Positions 1 through 5,414 of a stretch of 7,398 bases of DNA are shown here, piece by piece. This stretch comes from Acidobacteriaceae bacterium. GTDB taxonomy: Bacteria > Acidobacteriota > Terriglobia > Terriglobales > Acidobacteriaceae. The notes below the pieces were generated by a model, which was given only the letters and a program-made list of their open reading frames with translations, was not told the DNA's origin and did not search any database. Position numbers and translations under genes: made by a program. The stretch covers positions 1-7,398 of the forward strand of contig JASHYS010000214.1 in the NCBI GenBank assembly GCA_030042915.1, written 5' to 3'. Position 1 is the stretch's first letter; each line of letters starts with the position of its first letter.

Positions 1-23
1 TTTTCGAGGGCTGCGTGAGCCCG

Positions 24-677
24 TTATCTCGCCATGGCCTCTGCCGCCGGGGCGCACAGTCCCGCTGCGCACTGCACTGCTGAGATCATCGGCTCGGTAC
101 CGATGCAGGAATTCAGCAGCATGTGGTAAAGCCCGCGGGAGCACCACTCCTGCTGGTAAAACTTGCGGATGACAGCGGCGCGGCGGCGATCGAAGGCAGC
201 CAGGTCCTGCTCCGCCTGTTCAGCGCGGTCAGGAAACGCGCGCGCAAACCACTCTTTCTTGGCGCTGGCTGTGGCGTAGACAAAGACGTGAAAGCAGCCA
301 GGCCGGCCCGCGAGTGCGCAGGCCGATCCACGGCCCACCAGCACGCAATGGCCGTGCTTGGCGGCGTCAAGAATCTGCTGCCGGATGAGCTCGATCATGC
401 GCCCGGAATCGAGCATCTTTTCATCGGCCGTGGTTGCGGGCGCGTAAACCGGATCCTGCCAGAAGATCTTGCCGTAACGGTAGTACCAGGGATCGAGATG
501 CTCGTCGAGTTTGGCTGCGTGTTTGGGATCGACGCCTGCCACACGCGCTGCGCCCGTTACCAGCTCTGAATCCAGCAGCCTCCAGCCCAGGCGCGCTGCC
601 AGATCATGCGCAAACTCTCCACCATGCGAACCGTACTCCCGCTCGACTGTGATGACTGTGACCGGCGCATGCACCAT
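24..677 (-). CDS. Cytidylate kinase-like family protein (Cytidylate_kin2 type)
   Basis: 217 residues from the chosen start. The N-terminus (VITVEREYGSHGGEFAHDLA, residues 8-27) has the beta-strand and P-loop layout of the Cytidylate_kin2 family, whose usual form is ITISREYGSGG-x-x-IA. It is followed by LGWRLLDSELV (30-40), then VLVGRGSACAL (112-122), an arginine-rich lid-like segment around FDRRRAAVIRKFYQQEW (162-178), and LYHMLLNS near 183-190. The family is predicted to be a cytosolic nucleoside-monophosphate kinase-like fold; the true substrate is not known, and these proteins usually occur beside a genuine cmk elsewhere. Here the glycine-rich loop is altered: the third position is His and the Arg position is Gly, so activity is uncertain. 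An upstream in-frame ATG at 722 lacks a Shine-Dalgarno sequence, whereas the ATG at 677 has GGGAGG 12 bases upstream, so I chose 677. Length is normal for the family and the gene ends at a TAA at 24-26. It lies downstream of a terminator and is probably transcribed separately from the five-gene operon. Confidence 0.85.
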   Translation of the reverse strand: MVHAPVTVITVEREYGSHGGEFAHDLAARLGWRLLDSELVTGAARVAGVDPKHAAKLDEHLDPWYYRYGKIFWQDPVYAPATTADEKMLDSGRMIELIRQQILDAAKHGHCVLVGRGSACALAGRPGCFHVFVYATASAKKEWFARAFPDRAEQAEQDLAAFDRRRAAVIRKFYQQEWCSRGLYHMLLNSCIGTEPMISAVQCAAGLCAPAAEAMAR

Positions 678-689
678 GGCCGCGATTGA

Positions 690-703
690 CCTCCCGGGGG
701 AGG
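690..703 (-). promoter_or_regulatory. Kinase ribosome binding site inside a GC-rich inverted repeat
   Basis: On the minus strand CCTCCC (703-698) is followed at once by its complement GGGAGG (695-690). GGGAGG is the Shine-Dalgarno sequence 12 bases before the kinase ATG at 677. The arms can pair as CCTCC/GGAGG with a CCCG tetraloop, which would hide the ribosome binding site. A perfect 10-base palindrome, CCTGCGCAGG, lies just upstream at 708-717. The pairing is seen directly; any effect on translation is inference. Confidence 0.4.
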
Positions 704-737
704 GCCCCCTGCGCAGGAGCATACATCCGGAGGGGAG

Positions 738-784
738 AAAAGCGAAACAGGCACGGGAGATTCAAAAAGCTCCTGCGCCTGTTT
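738..784 (-). terminator. Rho-independent terminator of the sigma-factor operon
   Basis: Two 15-base arms, 745-759 and 770-784, are complementary except for one A/C mismatch and one G/U wobble, around a 10-base loop (760-769). Read on the minus strand, the stem ends in TTT, then CGC, then TTTT (741-738), giving a short interrupted U-rich tail. It starts 25 bases after the stop codon of the DUF4097 gene, exactly where the end of the five-gene operon is expected. Reading the plus strand, the stem is followed by a weaker T-rich stretch, so it may act slightly in both directions, but there is no plus-strand gene immediately upstream that needs it. Confidence 0.75.
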
Positions 785-808
785 AGATGCTTTTGCCTCG
801 GTTGCCGT

Positions 809-2392
809 TTATTGTGTCACTGACTGCGGCGGCGACGATCCGGGGCTTTTCAGATGACGAGCCCCGGCAGGAGGCTGCGTTGAAGCCAGCGCCGGACCTC
901 GCTTGATGTGCAGATCGCCGTCATCGGTGCTGAGCATCACGCGCGCCGAACCCGAGCCGATGCGCCCACTTACGGTTTTGTCCTCGTCACCGGTCACCGT
1001 CAGCCCGAAGTCGGTGATGATTTCGCCATTGTGGGTGTGGCCGCTTACCGTCGCTGAGGCATCTTCAGGCAGAGTAATCTCCACGTCACCCTTGCCGTTC
1101 TTGGCCTCCACGCCGTAGGCGCCCGCCTCTTCTACGCGGATGGTTCCGTCGCGGTCTTCCACGTACGCGTCGCCTGTGATCTGGCTCAGATCGACGTCCT
1201 TTGAGTGTGTCGCCACACGCACTTGCCCCTTGGCCCCGGTAATGCGCAGATCATCGTCGTTCAACGTAAGGTCGCCCGGCAACGCCGCCACGTCGAGCGT
1301 GGTCACCGGAGTATGCACGTGCACCGGTCCGCCAATGTTCTCCATCGACACGTCGCCGGGAATGTGACCGTTCTGCGTGATCCCGCCCTTGATATTCGAC
1401 AAGGTGAGATCGTTCACGTCGCCCTCCAGGGTCACGTCGCCTTGAATATCCTGGGCGGCGAATACGTCGTGCCTGCCATTGATGAAATGCGTGGCAACCA
1501 GGCCGCTGATCGAGCTGAGATGAACGTCGCCGCGCGCGGTGATGTCGATTCCGGCGCCCAGTCCGGTTGCGGTCACGTCGTCCCATCCCGCGTTCACCGT
1601 CACATGCGCCGATTGCGGAACCGTCACGGTGAGATTCACTCTCCCTCGCGAGTTGCTCTGCGATTGGATCAGCACTGCGCTGCCGGTGACCGTAACCTGC
1701 GCGGCCTCGGCGTCGAAGATTTTCTTCGCGGCCTCGTCGGAACTGGCATAGGCCACTTCGCGCGCCTGCACTTCCAGGTTCGGCCCATCGCCCGCCGTAA
1801 TGCTCACGTCGCCGCGTGGATTCTGGATCTCAATCGCAGCATTGGCCGGAATCTGTCGGCTGTCCACAGGTTGATCACGATCATGTTCCGGCACGTCGAA
1901 GAAATTGAAGAAGCCTCCATCGCCGCCCCATGATCCCACGTACGGCCGCATGTGATTCCAACCCGCCGCGCACAGGCCGAGGAACGCAATCAGAACCAGA
2001 ATCCCCACGAAACTGCTGCTGCGGCGCACAGGAGTCTTGCGGCGCATGTCGAGCGCCCACTCGCCCAGCAGAGCCAGGCCCGCGCCGATGAGCAGGAGCG
2101 GCCACCACTGGCCGTACCAGCTCCAGAACGAGCCGGCGTCGATATGGCCGGTGACCACCAGCAACGCGATCACGCCGACGCATACCAGGATGACGGGGCC
2201 CACCACGGATGGCACGCGCGGACCGTATGTGCCGTAGTAGTTGGCCTTCAAGGCCTGGCGTTGCGCGCGCCAGGCGTCGCGTTGTGCGCGCCACGCAGCC
2301 TTCTGCTGCTCGCGATAGACGCGCCACTGCATCTTGGGATCGTAGGGAGGCGGCGCCCCGCCTGGAGGACTACTTGGAGGTATCGTGCTCAT
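809..2392 (-). CDS. Membrane-anchored DUF4097 (putative adhesin) beta-repeat protein with LiaI-like helices
   Basis: 527 residues; last gene of the operon. Residues 1-20 are proline-rich. Residues 21-50 are a charged amphipathic segment containing AWRAQR twice in tandem (33-38, 40-45). Three hydrophobic segments follow, at about 62-81, 95-113 and 127-145. The first two, with WPLLLIGAGLALLGEWA, match the two-helix DUF5668/LiaI-LiaF-like pattern. From about 155 to 500 the protein is built of short degenerate beta repeats (for example GDVSITAGD, GDVHLSSISG, GDVTLEGDVNDLTLSNIKG, GDLTLNDDDLRI, GDVEITLPEDASATVSG), typical of DUF4097, which is predicted to form a beta-solenoid. Counting helices, the repeat domain should lie across the membrane from the N-terminus, so probably in the periplasm. 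The function of DUF4097 is not established; the adhesin label is only the family name. The start ATG overlaps the upstream stop as ATGA, with GGAG 7 bases upstream. The tail after 500 is low-complexity. A role in envelope-stress response is inferred from the operon. Confidence 0.88.
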   Translation of the reverse strand: MSTIPPSSPPGGAPPPYDPKMQWRVYREQQKAAWRAQRDAWRAQRQALKANYYGTYGPRVPSVVGPVILVCVGVIALLVVTGHIDAGSFWSWYGQWWPLLLIGAGLALLGEWALDMRRKTPVRRSSSFVGILVLIAFLGLCAAGWNHMRPYVGSWGGDGGFFNFFDVPEHDRDQPVDSRQIPANAAIEIQNPRGDVSITAGDGPNLEVQAREVAYASSDEAAKKIFDAEAAQVTVTGSAVLIQSQSNSRGRVNLTVTVPQSAHVTVNAGWDDVTATGLGAGIDITARGDVHLSSISGLVATHFINGRHDVFAAQDIQGDVTLEGDVNDLTLSNIKGGITQNGHIPGDVSMENIGGPVHVHTPVTTLDVAALPGDLTLNDDDLRITGAKGQVRVATHSKDVDLSQITGDAYVEDRDGTIRVEEAGAYGVEAKNGKGDVEITLPEDASATVSGHTHNGEIITDFGLTVTGDEDKTVSGRIGSGSARVMLSTDDGDLHIKRGPALASTQPPAGARHLKSPGSSPPQSVTQ

Positions 2393-2712
2393 GACTGCGC
2401 TCCACTTTCGTGATCGCCGAAGTCATGCGGCTCAGTGGGAGCAATCGAGCCGGGATTTTCGGCGGGTTGCAGACTGCCCCGGCCGGCGGTGGGATTGGCC
2501 AACGCGGGATTCGTCGTGCCGGGAAATTGCGGATAACCTTCCGCAGCCAGGGCCGCCCGCTCAGCCAGCATCAAAACGCCTGCCAGAATGAGGAACAACG
2601 GCCAGCTCTTGCTCCAACCAAGAAGGTTGGCCTGCGCCAGCAGCGCCATGGCCCCAACCAGCAGCAGAAAAGCAGGAGCCCACAATCTTCGAATCAAAAT
2701 GTAGCGGCTCAT
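2389..2712 (-). CDS. Small two-helix membrane protein, DUF5668/LiaI-like
   Basis: 107 residues from the ATG at 2712. Two hydrophobic helices at about 10-28 and 37-55 form a hairpin joined by a short polar turn (LLGWSKSW). The second begins with SWPLFLILAGVLMLAE, matching the WP-x-L-L-I-G-x-G pattern also seen in the genes on both sides, and diagnostic by eye of DUF5668/LiaI-LiaF-like transmembrane regions. Residues 56-107 are a Pro/Ala/Gly/acidic tail without recognisable domains. An extended start at 2781 is possible, but the ATG at 2712 has a near-perfect Shine-Dalgarno (AAGGAGGG, 2725-2718) and overlaps the upstream stop as ATGA, so 2712 is strongly preferred. Its own TGA overlaps the ATG of the DUF4097 gene by the same ATGA arrangement, pointing to translational coupling. 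Probably an inner-membrane partner of its neighbours; no enzymatic motif is visible. Confidence 0.82.
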   Translation of the reverse strand: MSRYILIRRLWAPAFLLLVGAMALLAQANLLGWSKSWPLFLILAGVLMLAERAALAAEGYPQFPGTTNPALANPTAGRGSLQPAENPGSIAPTEPHDFGDHESGAQS

Positions 2713-3569
2713 TGACGCCCTCCTTGCGAATCTTGCTGCGAGTTTTGCCGCGTATCGTGCATGCGGCGCACAATCAGCCACACACCCAGCCCGATGAGCA
2801 GGACCGGCCAGCCAAACTCAAACAGCCGGCGCGAGAAAAGGTCGAGCCGCCCGACAAGAAACAGCAGCCCAAGCGCGATCAGGACAATGGCCCCGATTGG
2901 CTCTCGTCGCCTCCACTGGGCGGGCGGAAGTGGGGGAGGGACAGGCGGCACGGGAGAGAACCCGGGCCCCGATGAGCTCTGCGTGGGCTGCCCATACGGT
3001 CCCGGCTCCGCAGCCTGGTACGCCGGCGCACCGGGCGCTTGATTCGCATCCTGGTTTGGTTGCTGATCCGCGCCGGCCTGTGTTTGCCCGGTGGCGCCCG
3101 CATTGGCGCTAGGCTGCGAGCGCGCTCCGGTGAACAGGTTACCGATTTCATTCAGGCCCAGCGGATCGGGCAACGGTTCGCCGTCACGGCGTGCTTTCGC
3201 GGTAAAGTACGCTTCGAAGACCTGGTAGCAGATCCATCCGAAGACCAGCCACCCGAACCCGTAGAACTCGTGGCTCGCACTCACTAGCACCGCAAAGATC
3301 AGAAGGTGCACGAGTCCCTTGATGAACTGGCCATTGTACATGGCGCCAACACCGGGAATCAGTCCCAGGAAGGCGGCCAGGCCGGGATTGGGCGATCCCG
3401 GGGGCGGAGGCGCATAAATGGGAGGCTGCGTCCCACGCCATGTCGTCCAGCATGGATCACAGAAGAGCTGACCGCCTGCGCCAGTGCGCACACAAGTTGA
3501 GCAGAGTGGCTTGCCACATTGCTGGCAAAAGGCGGTTGCATTTACGCCGCTATGATTTACGCAGTCCAT
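2709..3569 (-). CDS. B-box zinc finger / TM2-like / DUF5668-like membrane protein
   Basis: 286 residues. Residues 3-40 carry a zinc-binding array, Cys3, His6, Cys15, Cys18, Cys23, Cys26, Cys37 and Cys40 (spacing C-x2-H-x8-C-x2-C-x4-C-x2-C-x10-C-x2-C), as in B-box zinc fingers. Residues 61-123 hold hydrophobic segments with AFLGLIPGVGAMYNGQ, resembling the TM2-type helical hairpin. Residues 125-220 are a long Pro/Gln/Gly/Ala-rich linker, probably disordered. Residues 224-270 form a second hairpin (PIGAIVLIALGLLFLVGRL and FGWPVLLIGLGVWLIVRRM) of the DUF5668/LiaI-LiaF-like type. The zinc finger should be cytoplasmic, as there is no signal peptide. B-box domains usually mediate protein contacts; the partner here is unknown. 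The start ATG has AGGAG 6 bases upstream and lies 13 bases inside the anti-sigma gene; the stop overlaps the next ATG. A cytosolic sensor or adaptor role in the stress system is inference. Confidence 0.85.
   Translation of the reverse strand: MDCVNHSGVNATAFCQQCGKPLCSTCVRTGAGGQLFCDPCWTTWRGTQPPIYAPPPPGSPNPGLAAFLGLIPGVGAMYNGQFIKGLVHLLIFAVLVSASHEFYGFGWLVFGWICYQVFEAYFTAKARRDGEPLPDPLGLNEIGNLFTGARSQPSANAGATGQTQAGADQQPNQDANQAPGAPAYQAAEPGPYGQPTQSSSGPGFSPVPPVPPPLPPAQWRRREPIGAIVLIALGLLFLVGRLDLFSRRLFEFGWPVLLIGLGVWLIVRRMHDTRQNSQQDSQGGRQ
2718..2725 (-). promoter_or_regulatory. Shine-Dalgarno fixing the start of the small membrane protein
   Basis: AAGGAGGG on the minus strand lies inside the last codons of the B-box gene and 5 bases before the ATG at 2712. 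It decides between this start and the in-frame ATG at 2781 and fits translational coupling through the ATGA overlap. Confidence 0.8.
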
Positions 3570-4450
3570 GGTGTTCTCCTTTCCCGCGCCTGCATTGCGG
3601 CGCCCCCAGACTGCGTGGACTTGCCGTCAAAGGTTAGGGAAGTTTCCAGAATTCCATTCGTTGATTCATCGACCGGCTCTCCCGAGGGACCCATCACCGA
3701 GTTCGTGGGCTGTTGCTGAGGGTCCGCGCGGAATCCACCATCCTTGTTGTTGCCCGGATTCCGATCCGGTACTCCTCTGGTTTCACCTGGCGTAACCGGA
3801 CGCGTTGGCTCGCGCTGCGGCTCGCGTTCCTGGGTTTGGCCGCGCAACTCGCGCACTCGCGATTCAACCTCGTACACAAAACGGAGGTGATCGTAATAGC
3901 GAACAATGGGCACCGAAGCGATGGTGAGTTGCCGTTCCATGTAGGAACGCAACACCCTGGGCCGCATGTCGGCAATGCGCAAGCTCGTCAAGTGCACACC
4001 AGCCAGGTTCAGCGTGACCGCTACTGAGAAAAACGCCATCGCAGCCGTCATCAGGAGCCGGGGTTGCACCGAGCTACGCATGCGTGCGAAAAAGCCGGGT
4101 TGCTGCCAAACGGGAGGGATAAACGCAGGAATCGCGGCCGATCCCGCTGGCACGGGCAAAGCTCCTCCGCCAATGGGCCATTCACTACCCTTCGCCTGTC
4201 CCGGTCCCGTATGCGCCAGGATCTTCTCTAAAAGTCCTTCCGGGACTTCGGGCTCCGGTGAGAGAAACTCGAGCCACTCGCGGCCTTTGCGCGCCTCTTC
4301 AAACAGCGCTGCGCAGGCCGGGCAGACGGCCTTGTGCGCCGTGAACGTGGCTTCATCTTCGGGCCTCAACCGCCCGTCCAGCGCATCCGCCAGCAGGGTT
4401 TCCCACTCGCCGCAGGCCGGGGATCCCGGAATGTATGAGCGCTCCGCCAT
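3557..4450 (-). CDS. zf-HC2 transmembrane anti-sigma factor
   Basis: 297 residues. The cytoplasmic N-terminus has the zinc-binding anti-sigma signature His39-x3-Cys43-x2-Cys46 (HKAVCPAC), with Cys13 as the likely fourth ligand. This is the ZAS/zf-HC2 fold that binds and inhibits ECF sigma factors. The pre-zinc segment CGEWETLLADALDGRL is typical (tally of residues set for disposal before the HxxxCxxC motif). One transmembrane helix is seen at about 131-151 (LLMTAAMAFFSVAVTLNLAG). The outer part, about 146 residues, is unusually long: a charged, probably helical stretch (165-205) followed by a Pro/Gln/Asn/Gly-rich tail to the end. It should receive the envelope signal, but no known sensor domain is visible. 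The gene begins 2 bases after the sigma stop with a perfect Shine-Dalgarno and ends 13 bases inside the B-box gene. Its position directly after the sigma gene makes the cognate pairing very likely. Release by regulated proteolysis or by zinc/thiol chemistry cannot be told apart from sequence. Confidence 0.9.
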   Translation of the reverse strand: MAERSYIPGSPACGEWETLLADALDGRLRPEDEATFTAHKAVCPACAALFEEARKGREWLEFLSPEPEVPEGLLEKILAHTGPGQAKGSEWPIGGGALPVPAGSAAIPAFIPPVWQQPGFFARMRSSVQPRLLMTAAMAFFSVAVTLNLAGVHLTSLRIADMRPRVLRSYMERQLTIASVPIVRYYDHLRFVYEVESRVRELRGQTQEREPQREPTRPVTPGETRGVPDRNPGNNKDGGFRADPQQQPTNSVMGPSGEPVDESTNGILETSLTFDGKSTQSGGAAMQARERRTPWTA

Positions 4451-4452
4451 GA

Positions 4453-5172
4453 CTACATCACCTCCCGTTTACTACGTTCCAGCAGCCGCGCCAGTTCCGC
4501 CCGGCCGCGGCTGATACGGGACTTGACGGTCCCTTCAGGAATACCAAGAACTTGGGCAATCTCTTTATAATCAAGGTCTTGCAAATCTCTAAGGATGACT
4601 GCCTCGCGCAGCTCGACCGAAACCTGGCAGAGCGCGCCCTGGACCATACGGGCCAGTTCCTTGCGCGCCGCTGCCTCGTGGGGTGACGGACCCGCATCCG
4701 CCAGCCGATCAGCCGGACGCAGTTCTTCGGTCTGGTCCCAGCCCTCGTCGAGCGAACTGGTAGCGCGCTGATTGCGCGTGCGCCTGAAGTTATCTACCAG
4801 CAAGTTGCGCGTCATGGTAGTGATCCATACCGGCAAACTGCCCCGCGAAGCATCGAAGCTGCGCAGATTGGAATAAACCTTGAGGAAGACGTCCTGGGTG
4901 AGGTCTTCGGCGTCGGCGGCGTTTCCGGTAAAGCGATAGCAGAGCCCGTAGACGCGGCGATGATGCACGCGGACCATTTCAGCCCATGCGCCGGAGTCGC
5001 CGTCGATGCAGCGAATTACGATTTGGGGCCAGTCCTGCTCCAGCTGTCTACCCTCCACACGGGCCGCGCCGGCCGAGGGCGTTGCGGCTCCTGGGGCGCG
5101 GTTCGGTGCCGGCGACTGAAGGCGTTCTCGCTCCTCGCGCGCGAAGACCCGCCCCACGGCAGGAGCTGGCAT
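4453..5172 (-). CDS. ECF (RpoE-like) sigma-70 family sigma factor
   Basis: 239 residues from the chosen start. Residues 43-134 are sigma region 2: the core-binding helix with NAADAEDLTQDVFLKVY (84-100) and the promoter-melting/-10 recognition part with WITTMTRNLLVDNFRRTR (116-133). A linker of about 40 residues follows, then region 4 (173-231), with the -35-binding helix-turn-helix DLDYKEIAQVLGIPEGTVKS (199-218). There are no regions 1 or 3, as expected for an ECF factor. The first 40 residues are a Pro/Ala/Arg-rich extension absent from most ECF proteins. In-frame ATGs also exist at 5229 and 5199. The one at 5229 has no Shine-Dalgarno and would lie at the predicted transcription start; the one at 5199 has GGAG only 1 base away; the one at 5172 has GGAGG 11 bases upstream, so 5172 is preferred but not certain. 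It directs RNA polymerase to envelope-stress promoters, probably including its own. The subgroup cannot be assigned by eye. Confidence 0.93.
   Translation of the reverse strand: MPAPAVGRVFAREERERLQSPAPNRAPGAATPSAGAARVEGRQLEQDWPQIVIRCIDGDSGAWAEMVRVHHRRVYGLCYRFTGNAADAEDLTQDVFLKVYSNLRSFDASRGSLPVWITTMTRNLLVDNFRRTRNQRATSSLDEGWDQTEELRPADRLADAGPSPHEAAARKELARMVQGALCQVSVELREAVILRDLQDLDYKEIAQVLGIPEGTVKSRISRGRAELARLLERSKREVM
4457..4465 (-). promoter_or_regulatory. Perfect Shine-Dalgarno of the anti-sigma gene inside the sigma gene
   Basis: GGAGGTGAT on the minus strand is a full 9-base complement of the conserved 16S rRNA 3' end and lies 6 bases before the anti-sigma ATG at 4450. It is formed by the last codons of the sigma gene (Glu-Val-Met), which therefore serve both reading and initiation. 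It suggests strong, coupled translation of the anti-sigma factor. Confidence 0.85.
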
Positions 5173-5183
5173 GATTCCCGGCG

Positions 5184-5188
5184 CCTCC
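5184..5188 (-). promoter_or_regulatory. Probable Shine-Dalgarno of the sigma-factor gene
   Basis: GGAGG on the minus strand, 11 bases before the ATG at 5172. The spacing is at the long end, but the two alternative ATGs (5199 and 5229) have no usable site. Confidence 0.5.
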
Positions 5189-5237
5189 AGTCGTGCCATG
5201 CTCCAGCTTAATGTACCCACACACTGCATACCGTGTT

Positions 5238-5265
5238 GGTACGAAGGGATAGCCCTTTTGGTTCC
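5238..5265 (-). promoter_or_regulatory. Candidate ECF-type promoter of the sigma-factor operon
   Basis: On the minus strand GGAACC (5265-5260) and CGTACC (5243-5238) are separated by 16 bases. GGAAC at -35 and CGT at -10 with a 16-17 base spacer is the well-known ECF promoter pattern. Transcription would start near 5229-5232, about 60 bases before the ATG at 5172, which argues against the ATG at 5229. It implies that the sigma factor activates its own operon. The match is seen; the use is inference. Confidence 0.6.
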
Positions 5266-5325
5266 ATCAGCAGACGGCTCCGACTGAACGGCGCAGCACA
5301 GGAGATTTCGGTCGCCTTTTCCAAC

Positions 5326-5340
5326 GGTAATCGTGTTACC
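5326..5340. repeat. Short interrupted palindrome in the divergent intergenic region
   Basis: GGTAA and TTACC (5326-5330 and 5336-5340) are perfect inverted halves around a 5-base spacer. The size and place, overlapping the candidate -35 of the plus-strand gene, fit a regulator binding site, but arms of this length also arise by chance. Confidence 0.3.
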
Positions 5341-5363
5341 AGAACGCCCCGGCGATTTATACT
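5335..5363 (+). promoter_or_regulatory. Weak candidate housekeeping promoter of the transferase gene
   Basis: TATACT (5358-5363) differs from the -10 consensus in one base. At 17 bases upstream GTTACC (5335-5340) matches the -35 consensus in only three of six positions. Transcription would start near 5370, giving a leader of about 45 bases. The -35 part overlaps the dyad at 5326-5340. Confidence 0.25.
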
Positions 5364-5414
5364 TGCGTCATCCAGGGCCCCCGTCCTGCACAACCTGGTT
5401 AAATCTCAAAATCG

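Noticed and set aside
8..22. Small hairpin (GGGCT/AGCCC) just after the kinase gene
   Set aside because: Only five base pairs, and no T-run follows on the minus strand, so I do not call it a terminator.
123..569. Open frame of 148 residues on the plus strand
   Set aside because: Antisense to the kinase-like gene; no independent support.
1205..1933. Open frame of 242 residues on the plus strand
   Set aside because: It lies fully antisense to the DUF4097 gene, has no ribosome binding site, and its Arg/His/Val-rich composition is what a GC-rich coding strand gives in reverse.
3966..4514. Open frame of 182 residues on the plus strand
   Set aside because: Antisense to the anti-sigma and sigma genes, both of which carry clear motifs.
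5341..5370. Possible plus-strand ECF promoter (AGAAC ... CGTCA) before the transferase gene
   Set aside because: The spacer is 20 bases, too long for an ECF promoter, and the -35 lacks GG.
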